Assembly (NCBI RefSeq): GCF_026341035.1
Contig: NZ_JAPEOQ010000002.1
Coordinates: forward strand, 1,488,001 to 1,552,000
Direction of reading: 5' to 3'
DNA length: 64,000 nt
Source: Streptomyces sp. NBC_01016
Lineage (GTDB): Bacteria > Actinomycetota > Actinomycetes > Streptomycetales > Streptomycetaceae
Shown here piece by piece: positions 57,782-64,000 of this stretch (the first letter of the stretch is position 1; each line of letters starts with the position of its first letter). Below the pieces are notes generated by a model. That model saw only the letters and a program-made list of their open reading frames with translations, did not search any database and was not told where the DNA came from. The translations under genes were made by a program, and so were the position numbers.

Positions 57782-58977
57782 CTGATAACCAGGAGTTGAC
57801 GGAGCGCTGGCAGGGCGCCCTGATGAACAACTACGGCACCCCGAGGCTGCCGCTGGTCAAGGGCGCGGGCGCCAAGCTGTGGGACGCCGACGGCAAGGAG
57901 TACCTGGACTTCGTCGGCGGCATCGCGGTCAACGCGCTCGGCCACGCCCACCCGGCGATCGTCGAAGCGGTCTCCACGCAGATCGCCTCCCTCGGCCACG
58001 TCTCGAACCTCTTCGTCGCCGAGCCGCCCGTCGCGCTCGCCGAGCGCCTCCTCCAGCTCTTCGGCCGGGACGGCGCGGTCTTCTTCTGCAACTCGGGCGC
58101 CGAGGCCAACGAGGGCGCGTTCAAGATCGGCCGACTCACGGGCCGGACGCACATGGTCGCCACGACCGGCGGCTTCCACGGCCGCACCATGGGCTCCCTC
58201 TCGCTGACCGGCCAGGCCGGCAAGCAGGACGGCTTCACCCCGCTCCCCGGCGACGTCACACACGTCCCGTACGGAGACGTGGAAGCGCTCAAGGCGGCCG
58301 TCACGGAGGACACAGCCTTCGTCATCATCGAACCGATCCAGGGGGAGAACGGCGTCGTGGTGCCGCCCGCCGGCTACCTCAAGGCGGCCCGCGAGATCAC
58401 CCGGGCCACCGGCACCCTGCTCGTGCTCGACGAGGTGCAGACCGGCGTCGGCAGGACCGGGCACTGGTTCGCGTACCAGGCGGATGAGGGCATCGAGCCC
58501 GACGTCGTCACGCTCGCCAAGGGCCTCGGCGGCGGCCTTCCGCTCGGCGCGACGGTGGCCTTCGGCGAGACGGCGAAGCTCCTCAAGCCCGGCCAGCACG
58601 GCACGACGTTCGGCGGCAACCCCGTCGCCTGCGCGGCCGGCCTCGCGGTCCTCGACACCATCGCGGGCGAGGGCCTCCTGGAGAACACCAAGGCGGTCGG
58701 CGAGCGCATCAAGTCCGGCGTCGAGGCCCTCGGCCACCCGCTGGTCGGCCATGTCAGGGGCGAGGGCCTGCTGCTGGGTATCGTGCTCACCGGGCCGCGC
58801 GCACCGCAGGTGCAGCAGGCGGCCCAGGACGCGGGCTTCCTGGTGAACGCGCCCGCACCCGACGTCGTCCGGCTCATGCCGCCGCTGAACCTGAGCGACG
58901 CCGAGGCGGACGCGTTCCTCGCGGCGCTGCCCGCCGTACTGGACACGGCATCGGCCGACGCGGAAGGGCGATCCTGA
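57778..58977 (+). CDS. argD: Acetylornithine aminotransferase
   Basis: PLP-dependent transamination of N-acetylglutamate semialdehyde to N-acetylornithine. The 399-residue fold-type I protein has FCNSGAEANEGAFKIGR, GGFHGRTMGSL, LVLDEVQTGVGRTG, the PLP Lys248 in TLAKGLGGGLPLGA and TTFGGNPVACAAG. GTG 57778 overlaps the argB stop (GTGA). 16 bp separate it from argR. Confidence 0.98.
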   Translation: MTDNQELTERWQGALMNNYGTPRLPLVKGAGAKLWDADGKEYLDFVGGIAVNALGHAHPAIVEAVSTQIASLGHVSNLFVAEPPVALAERLLQLFGRDGAVFFCNSGAEANEGAFKIGRLTGRTHMVATTGGFHGRTMGSLSLTGQAGKQDGFTPLPGDVTHVPYGDVEALKAAVTEDTAFVIIEPIQGENGVVVPPAGYLKAAREITRATGTLLVLDEVQTGVGRTGHWFAYQADEGIEPDVVTLAKGLGGGLPLGATVAFGETAKLLKPGQHGTTFGGNPVACAAGLAVLDTIAGEGLLENTKAVGERIKSGVEALGHPLVGHVRGEGLLLGIVLTGPRAPQVQQAAQDAGFLVNAPAPDVVRLMPPLNLSDAEADAFLAALPAVLDTASADAEGRS

Positions 58978-58993
58978 GGAGAATGGGACGACG

Positions 58994-59554
58994 ATGAGCA
59001 GCAAAGCGGAGAGAGACGTATCCGCGGCCACGAACCTGGCGCACGCGGCGTCGGCCGTACCGCAGACCCGCGCCGCGCGGCACCGCCGGATAGTGGACAT
59101 CCTCAACCGCCAACCCGTGCGCTCCCAGAGCCAGTTGGCGAAGCTGCTGTCCGACGACGGGCTCACGGTCACACAGGCGACGCTCTCCCGCGACCTGGAC
59201 GAGCTGGGCGCGGTCAAGATCCGGAACACCGGTGGTGAGCTGATCTACGCCGTGCCCAGCGAGGGCGGCTTCCGCACCCCGCAGGCCCCGCTCGGCGAAT
59301 CGGCCAAGGAGGAGCGGATGCGCCGCCTGGCCGGCGAGCTGCTCATCTCGGCGGAGGCCTCGGCGAACCTGGTGGTGCTCCGCACCCCACCGGGCGCGGC
59401 CCAGTTCCTGGCCTCGGCCATCGACCAGGCCGAACTCCACGTCATCCTCGGCACGATCGCGGGCGACGACACGGTGATGCTGATCAGCCGCGACCCGGCA
59501 GGCGGCCAGTCCCTGGCAGACCACATGCTCCGCGTGGCCCAGAACGACCACTAA
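58994..59554 (+). CDS. argR: Arginine repressor
   Basis: Hexameric arginine-responsive regulator, 186 residues: winged HTH (about 28-95, with SQLAKLLSDDGLTVTQATLSRDLDEL split over two helices), linker, and C-terminal oligomerisation/arginine-binding domain with LGTIAGDDTVMLISRD, where the GDD aspartates bind arginine. It has a 25-residue N-terminal extension compared with E. coli. ATG 58994 follows AGGAG. Being the last gene of the operon it regulates gives autogenous control. Followed by a GC-rich hairpin repeat. Confidence 0.97.
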   Translation: MSSKAERDVSAATNLAHAASAVPQTRAARHRRIVDILNRQPVRSQSQLAKLLSDDGLTVTQATLSRDLDELGAVKIRNTGGELIYAVPSEGGFRTPQAPLGESAKEERMRRLAGELLISAEASANLVVLRTPPGAAQFLASAIDQAELHVILGTIAGDDTVMLISRDPAGGQSLADHMLRVAQNDH

Positions 59555-59586
59555 TCCCAGCCCCGCCGGCGTTTGAGGCGCGGGGT

Positions 59587-59603
59587 CCGGGGCGGAGCCC
59601 CGG
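59587..59603. terminator. GGGGC-type hairpin repeat after argR
   Basis: CCGGGGC (59587-59593) and GCCCCGG (59597-59603) with a GGA loop, flanked by GCCCCGCCGGCGTTTGAGGCG. It is the same repeat class as the array at 17781 and probably terminates both the arg operon and the convergent PfkB operon. Confidence 0.7.
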
Positions 59604-59639
59604 TCTTCGGGAAGGGGCGGGTTGGGGGAGAGTAAACCC

Positions 59640-60605
59640 TCAGCCCAGCCCCAACTCCCGCGCCGGGCCCTCCCCAAGAAACGCCACCAGCTCCTCCACG
59701 GTGGGCCCGGTGGCCGGCCCCCGCCGCGTCACCGCCAACGCCGCCGCCGCATTGGCCCCCCGCGCAGCATCCACCGCGTCGACGCCCCGCCCCAGCAACG
59801 CCAAGAACGCACCCACATGCGCATCCCCGGCCCCATTGCTGTCCACGGCATCAACGGGGAAACCAGGCACATGCACCACGTCCCCCGCCCCCGGCGAAGC
59901 CAACCAACACCCGTCCTTGTCGGCCCGCACCAACACCCCCGCCCCATCCCGCAACCGCCCCCGCAAGGCGGCCGCCGCCTCCCGCGGATCGGCACCCCCG
60001 GCCAGGATCCCGGCCTCGCGCGCATTGCAGCTCAGCCAGTCCGTACGGGCAAGAACCGGTTCGAGGACCTCGGCCGGAATGTCCGCCACCAGCGGCGCCG
60101 GATCGAAACAGACCCGTACGTCATCGGGGAGACCCGCCACCATCTGCGCGAGCAACGGCCCGTTGACCTCCATGACAAGCCCGTACCCGGACACCTGCAC
60201 CAGGTCACCGCCGCGCACGGCTCCGCCGATCGCCGCCGCCTCGCCCGGCGTCATCCGCGCGTCGACGCCGAAACTGGTCACGAACGTCCGCTCACCGCCC
60301 CCGTCGACGAGCGCGACACAGAACCCGGTGTCGCCGTCCGTCCGCACCGGAAGTACCGTCCCGATACCCTCCGCGGCGAGCGCGGAGCGCACCAACTCCC
60401 CATAGGGACCGGTGCCATGAAGCCCCGCGTACACCGCTTCGGCGCCCAGCCGCCGCGCCGCCGTGAGCGTATTGAAGCCGCCGCCCGCGTACAGCTCCGT
60501 ACGCGTACCGATGACATCGCCACCCCGCTCCGGGAGGGCGGGTACGTCGATGACGAGATCGGCGATGACGTTCCCGGCGAGAACGACACGGGAGTCGGCG
60601 GTCAT
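59640..60605 (-). CDS. PfkB-family carbohydrate/nucleoside kinase
   Basis: A 321-residue ribokinase-like sugar kinase: N-terminal VVLAGNVIADLVIDVPALPERGGDV, GGGFNTLTAARRLGA (substrate-side glycines), and the catalytic motif DSNGAGDAHVGAFLALLGRG with the general-base Asp in GAGD. Members phosphorylate ribose, nucleosides or pseudouridine. It is the last gene of the GntR operon; its ATG overlaps the permease stop (ATGA), so it is translationally coupled to a nucleobase-type permease and probably phosphorylates the imported compound or the pentose released from it. Confidence 0.9.
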   Translation of the reverse strand: MTADSRVVLAGNVIADLVIDVPALPERGGDVIGTRTELYAGGGFNTLTAARRLGAEAVYAGLHGTGPYGELVRSALAAEGIGTVLPVRTDGDTGFCVALVDGGGERTFVTSFGVDARMTPGEAAAIGGAVRGGDLVQVSGYGLVMEVNGPLLAQMVAGLPDDVRVCFDPAPLVADIPAEVLEPVLARTDWLSCNAREAGILAGGADPREAAAALRGRLRDGAGVLVRADKDGCWLASPGAGDVVHVPGFPVDAVDSNGAGDAHVGAFLALLGRGVDAVDAARGANAAAALAVTRRGPATGPTVEELVAFLGEGPARELGLG

Positions 60606-62077
60606 CGTGTGGCCTCCTTGAAAGCGGCGGAATCGGTGTCGGCGGAGTCGAGGGTCACCTTCGTGCGGCGCCCGAGCAGCGCGTACAGCACACCGCCCAC
60701 GACGATCGCGACGAGCCAGCCGAGCCCGTTGGTGCCGAGCCAGGACCCGGCCAGCGGGCCCTTGAACCACACGTCGTCCGCGCTGGTCGAGGCCGTGGTG
60801 AACAGCAGCCCGGCCACGATCGCCACCACCCACGCGACGACGGCGGGCAGATGGAAACCGCCGGTGTACCAGTAGCGGCTGGTGCGGCCGGTGTTCATCA
60901 CGGCCTCGGTGTCGTAACTCCGGCCCCGGGCCATGTCGACGACGATGACCCCGATCCATGCCGAGATCGGCACGGCGAGCAGCGTAAGGAACGTACTGAA
61001 CGGGCCGTAGAAGTCGCCCGCGATCAGCATGAAGTAGACGCCGCCGAGGAACATCAGGGCGACATCCACGCAGACCGCCCAGGCCCGCGGCACCCGCAGA
61101 CCGAGCGTGATCATCGTCAACCCGGCCGAGTACGTGGACAGGTGATTGGACATCAGCAGCCCGCCGAACGCCGCGATCAGATACGGCACGGCCATCCACG
61201 ACGGCAGCATCGCGTTGATCGCCGCGACCGGATCGGACGACGTCGCGAGCGTCGGATCGCCCGCCGTGAGCAGCGAGCCCAGCGAGATCAGCAGCACCAG
61301 CGGGATGCCCGCGCCGAACGCGGAGGCCTGCACGAGCCGCCCGCCCGGGATGGACCGCGGCAGGTAACGGGCGTAGTCCGCACCGGCGTTGGCCCAGCCG
61401 ATGCCGGTGCCCGCGGCGATGAAGCCGATGCCCCCGATGACACCGCTGAGCGGTCCGGCCGGGGCGTCGAGGACCTTCGACCAGTCGACGGTCGCGACGA
61501 GGAAGCCCATCACGACCAGGTTCAGGATCCCGAAGGCCACCGTCGCCCACTTGTTGATCCACATGATCGTGGCGTGCCCGAGCCCACTGATCAGCAGCGT
61601 GCAGGCGATGAAGACCAGCAGACAGATCAGGGTGAGGACGGTGCCCTGGCCGAACCCGAAGAGCGTGTTGAGCAGAGCGAGCAGCGCGTACGCCGCCGTG
61701 GTCGTGGTGATCGTCTCCCAGCCGACCCGGCTGAGCCAGCTGATCAGCGTGGGCCCGTGGTTGCCGCGCTGGCCGAACACCGCGCGCGACAGGGTCAGGG
61801 CGGGCGCGCCGCCCTTCTTGCCGGCCAGGCTGAGAGCGCCGACCAGCGCGAAGGAGCCCACCGAGCCGACGACCGCGACGATCACGGCCTGCCAGATGTT
61901 CAGGCCGCGGAAGGCGACGAGCGTCGCGCCGAGCGGCAGCCCGAGGATCGAGATGTTGGCGGCGAACCACGTCCAGAACATCTGGCTCGCGTGGCCGTGC
62001 CGCTCGCTGTCGGGGACCGGTTCGATCCCCCGGGTCTCCACGGTGCCGACGCGGTCGTTCTTCGTTGAATCGGCCAT
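60602..62077 (-). CDS. NCS1-family purine/cytosine-type permease
   Basis: A 491-residue transporter with 12 hydrophobic helices. The N-terminal VETRGIEPVPDSERHGHASQMFWTWFAANI segment (split here by its helix start) and SLAGKKGGAPALTLSRAVFGQRGN are NCS1 signatures; GWANAGADYARYLP is the conserved region after helix 6. NCS1 proteins take up nucleobases, hydantoins, thiamin or allantoin. ATG 62077 follows GGAGG. It lies 47 bp after the ADP-ribosylglycohydrolase-like gene. Confidence 0.92.
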   Translation of the reverse strand: MADSTKNDRVGTVETRGIEPVPDSERHGHASQMFWTWFAANISILGLPLGATLVAFRGLNIWQAVIVAVVGSVGSFALVGALSLAGKKGGAPALTLSRAVFGQRGNHGPTLISWLSRVGWETITTTTAAYALLALLNTLFGFGQGTVLTLICLLVFIACTLLISGLGHATIMWINKWATVAFGILNLVVMGFLVATVDWSKVLDAPAGPLSGVIGGIGFIAAGTGIGWANAGADYARYLPRSIPGGRLVQASAFGAGIPLVLLISLGSLLTAGDPTLATSSDPVAAINAMLPSWMAVPYLIAAFGGLLMSNHLSTYSAGLTMITLGLRVPRAWAVCVDVALMFLGGVYFMLIAGDFYGPFSTFLTLLAVPISAWIGVIVVDMARGRSYDTEAVMNTGRTSRYWYTGGFHLPAVVAWVVAIVAGLLFTTASTSADDVWFKGPLAGSWLGTNGLGWLVAIVVGGVLYALLGRRTKVTLDSADTDSAAFKEATR

Positions 62078-62123
62078 GGCGGAACCTCCTTGCTCTTGCT
62101 CGGTGCGGACGGGGTGAGGTCCG

Positions 62124-63146
62124 TCAGCGGTTGGTCCGGTAGGTGAGCAGCTGCCTCGTCAGCGGCTCCAGGTCGAGCCCGTTGACCTCGCGCAGGGTGC
62201 GTACGGCGTCGGCGGGCAGGGCGGTGAGGCCGTGCAGGGAACCGGCGATCGCGCCGGCGATCGCGGCGATCGTGTCGCTGTCGCCGCCGAGGTTCGCCGC
62301 GAGGAGCGTGGACCGCCACGGGTCGCCGCCGGTCAGCGCGAGCACCGCGAACGCCGCGGGGACCGACTCCTGGCTGGCGACGCTGGTGCCGATGAGCGCG
62401 ACGACACGGTCGAGCGCGGCGGTCTCGTCGAGGCCCGCGACCAGCTCGCGCACCGAGGCGATCCGCGCCGAGATGCTGGCGCCCGCGACCCAGTGACCGC
62501 GCCGGGCACCGGCCTCGGAGGCGGCGATCGCGGCGTCGAAGACGTCATCGAGGGTGCCGCCCGCGACACCGGTGGAGACGGCCGCGGCGACGGCCGCCGC
62601 GCCCGCGATACCGATGTTCGTGTCGTGCGTGACCTGGCAGGACTCGACGACCCGGTCCAGGAAGGGCTCGGTGTCGTCGGGGCCGTAGGAGTAGGCGATG
62701 CCGACTGGCGCGACGCGCATGGCGGAGCCGTTCGTCGTGCCGTACTTTCCGGCCTCCTTGGGGTCGGCGCCCCGGTCCACGGCGTCGAGCGCCGCCTTGG
62801 TCGAGGGGCCCAGCAGGTCGAACGACCCCTTGGCCTTCATCTCCCGCTCCCAGGACAGGAGTTCCTCGGCGAACCGCAGCGGGTCGACGTGCCCGCCGCC
62901 CTCCACGATCAGCCGCGCCACGATGACGGCCTGGTCGGTGTCGTCCGTGACGGACCCGGCAGGCATCCCGGCACTGACCGGGTTGTCGGGCTGGGCGGGC
63001 TCGAAGCCGCTCAGCGTGCCGTAGACGCGGACGACGTCCTCACGGGACATGACCTGGGTCGGCATGCCGAGCGCGTCGCCGAGCGCGAGCCCGTAGAAGG
63101 CACCGGCGGCGCGGTCGAAGAGGGCGGGATCGGGGGTGGTACTCAC
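62124..63146 (-). CDS. ADP-ribosylglycohydrolase-fold N-glycosidase
   Basis: A 340-residue all-helical ARH-family protein. Metal-binding motifs are GLALGDALGMPTQV, SVTDDTDQAVIVARL (TDDTD), and GGDSDTIAAIAGAIAG near the C-terminus; together they form the di-magnesium site for N-glycosidic bond cleavage. Between a GntR regulator and a nucleobase permease plus PfkB kinase, its likely substrate is a riboside or ADP-ribosyl metabolite rather than a protein, an inference. GTG 63146 overlaps the GntR stop (GTGA). Confidence 0.9.
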   Translation of the reverse strand: MSTTPDPALFDRAAGAFYGLALGDALGMPTQVMSREDVVRVYGTLSGFEPAQPDNPVSAGMPAGSVTDDTDQAVIVARLIVEGGGHVDPLRFAEELLSWEREMKAKGSFDLLGPSTKAALDAVDRGADPKEAGKYGTTNGSAMRVAPVGIAYSYGPDDTEPFLDRVVESCQVTHDTNIGIAGAAAVAAAVSTGVAGGTLDDVFDAAIAASEAGARRGHWVAGASISARIASVRELVAGLDETAALDRVVALIGTSVASQESVPAAFAVLALTGGDPWRSTLLAANLGGDSDTIAAIAGAIAGSLHGLTALPADAVRTLREVNGLDLEPLTRQLLTYRTNR

Positions 63147-63862
63147 GGTTGGCCTCCTCGGCCGGTACGTACGTGCAGTTGGAACCGGGACGGGTCGAGC
63201 AGGCTCGTGACCTGCTCGACCACGCCCCCGTCCGCGTCGCGGAACACCTGGGCGACGCGGAGGAAGGAATCACCGGGGGAGCGGCGCAGGGCCGCGGCGT
63301 CGGCGTCGTCGAGTCCGGCGACGGCGATGTGCGCGTCACTGGAGTCGCGGACCCGGCCCGCCGCGGCGAGCGTCTGGTCCAGGGAGCCGCCGTCGAGCCC
63401 GCGCTCGACCAGATCGGCCAGCGGCCCGACGGCGGGCACCCGGCTGAACTCCAGCGAGACACCGTGCCCGTCGGACAGCCGGCGTACGCGGTCGAGGGCG
63501 ATGAACTCCGGGCTCTCCAGGCCGAGTTCGGCGGCGAGCGCCACATCCTGTATCCGCTCGAAGCGCAGGGTCTGCGTCGTCAGCTCGGTGCCCTGGGCGG
63601 CCAGCGCCCTGGTCCAGCCGAGATGCTGGTCGAGCGGGGCGCCGTCGAACGTGACGATCGACCCGATGCCGGCGTGCGTCTCGATGAGTCCCTGTTCGCC
63701 AAGGACGCCGAGAGCCTGCCGCACGGTCGTCCGGCTGACCCCGAAGCGCTCCCGCAGCGCGTGCTCACCGGGCAGCTTGCTGCCGTCGGCGTGGACGCCC
63801 GTACGGATCTCCTCGGCGAGGACGTGGGCGACGCGGTGATGCTTGTGAACCTGTCCAGGCAT
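63143..63862 (-). CDS. GntR-family (HutC/UTRA-type) transcriptional regulator
   Basis: A 239-residue regulator: winged HTH (about 8-72: VAHVLAEEIRTGVHADGSKLPGEHALRERFGVSRTTVRQAL divided over three helices) followed by a UTRA ligand-binding domain (about 95-230, FIALDRVRRLSDG and SLLDPSRFQLHVRT). UTRA domains bind sugar phosphates or histidine-like metabolites. It is the first gene of the four-gene minus operon and is expected to be autoregulated through TGTCTA half-sites just upstream. Start ATG 63862. Confidence 0.93.
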   Translation of the reverse strand: MPGQVHKHHRVAHVLAEEIRTGVHADGSKLPGEHALRERFGVSRTTVRQALGVLGEQGLIETHAGIGSIVTFDGAPLDQHLGWTRALAAQGTELTTQTLRFERIQDVALAAELGLESPEFIALDRVRRLSDGHGVSLEFSRVPAVGPLADLVERGLDGGSLDQTLAAAGRVRDSSDAHIAVAGLDDADAAALRRSPGDSFLRVAQVFRDADGGVVEQVTSLLDPSRFQLHVRTGRGGQP

Positions 63863-63912
63863 GTCTAGAAGGTAGACACGAAGAAGCCGACCTGTCTACA
63901 CCTGTCCAGTCA
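63845..63912 (-). promoter_or_regulatory. Candidate GntR operator region with TGTCTA half-sites
   Basis: GTAGACA (63872-63878) and TGTCTAC (63893-63899) form a 7-bp inverted repeat; further TGTCTAGA (63862) and ACCTGTCCAG (63849, 63900) half-sites flank it. They lie directly upstream of the GntR gene and share the TGTC(T/C)A core, which suits GntR/UTRA operators. Confidence 0.5.
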
Positions 63913-63956
63913 TCTTTTCGGATACCTGGCCGGTGTCGACTTGGTCGGCTTCTTCG
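63879..63956. repeat. Perfect 13-bp inverted repeat upstream of the GntR operon
   Basis: CGAAGAAGCCGAC (63879-63891) and GTCGGCTTCTTCG (63944-63956) are exact reverse complements separated by 52 bp. They flank the TGTCTA half-sites on one side and could loop DNA or be part of a regulatory array. Confidence 0.7.
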
Positions 63957-63977
63957 ATGCGCTCCGGTGCCGGGGGC

Positions 63978-64000
63978 CTACTTCTTCTCGGCGGCCCTCG
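63978..64000 (-). CDS. Possible 3' end of a minus-strand gene running off the window
   Basis: The last 23 bases read on the minus strand as RAAEKK-stop (TAG complement at 63978-63980). A Lys-rich ending is common, but only six codons are visible and no domain can be named. The 115-bp gap to the GntR start would be ample for a promoter. Confidence 0.25.

Overview
The window is high-GC actinobacterial chromosome, almost certainly from a Streptomyces. The codon use is strongly GC-biased at third positions, GTG starts are frequent, and many families are Streptomyces hallmarks: a conservon with a cytochrome P450, a SpoIIE-type phosphatase, an NsdA-like regulator and an IdeR/DmdR-type iron box. Gene order (helicase, rar conservon, betaine transporter, glnA4, infC-rpmI-rplT, pheST, argCJBD-argR) matches, from memory, one core-chromosome stretch of S. 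coelicolor. I see no prophage, complete insertion sequence with transposase, CRISPR array, rRNA or tRNA.

Layout. 1-7 kb: the C-terminal part of a Ski2-like helicase, then the five-gene rarA-E (cvn9-type) operon, an atypical signalling module (sensor-like ATPase, roadblock protein, DUF742 protein, Ras-like GTPase, CYP157-type P450). 7-10 kb: RluA-family pseudouridine synthase, an iron-boxed siderophore-interacting protein and a 5'-3' exonuclease, all on the minus strand. 10-14 kb: a glycine betaine/proline-type ABC importer whose permease carries two fused substrate-binding domains. 14-19 kb: XRE-cupin regulator, a 162-bp palindromic MITE-like element, a metal-receptor/BtuF-like protein, a TDT-family exporter with divergent LysR regulator, a 500-bp repeat-filled intergenic region and an aminoglycoside-phosphotransferase-like kinase. 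19-25 kb: a glutamylation-type amine catabolic cluster (PuuD-like amidohydrolase, GlnA4, aldehyde dehydrogenase, SDR) followed by a secreted HAD phosphatase. 25-31 kb: PLP-dependent D-threonine-aldolase-like protein, a proline-rich membrane protein plus mycosin-like protease, a serine hydrolase, SseB-like and DUF1844 proteins.

31-39 kb: the translation block infC-rpmI-rplT behind a long structured leader with an internal terminator and a probable AUC start, a SpoU methyltransferase, an orphan PAS histidine kinase and pheST. 39-46 kb: SpoIIE-type phosphatase, NsdA-like regulator, NUDIX hydrolase, a small membrane protein, 3-hydroxybutyryl-CoA dehydrogenase, a GHL10 hydrolase, a DUF1918 protein and an EamA permease whose start codon overlaps that of a divergent MocR regulator. 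47-54.6 kb: GNAT, DUF6314, GH51 arabinofuranosidase, a P-loop kinase-like protein, an aldo/keto reductase behind a MerR-type promoter, and a lipoprotein. 54.6-59.6 kb: the translationally coupled argCJBD operon plus argR. 59.6-63.9 kb: a minus-strand operon of GntR regulator, ADP-ribosylglycohydrolase-fold protein, NCS1 nucleobase permease and PfkB kinase, which reads as an uncharacterised nucleoside or nucleobase-riboside salvage system.

The most notable non-gene structure is a recurring pattern of short tandem duplications at gene ends, four of which span stop codons, together with a 26-bp perfect terminal inverted repeat element and its solo end 24 kb away. Functional statements rest on motif reading and memory of families; no database search was run.
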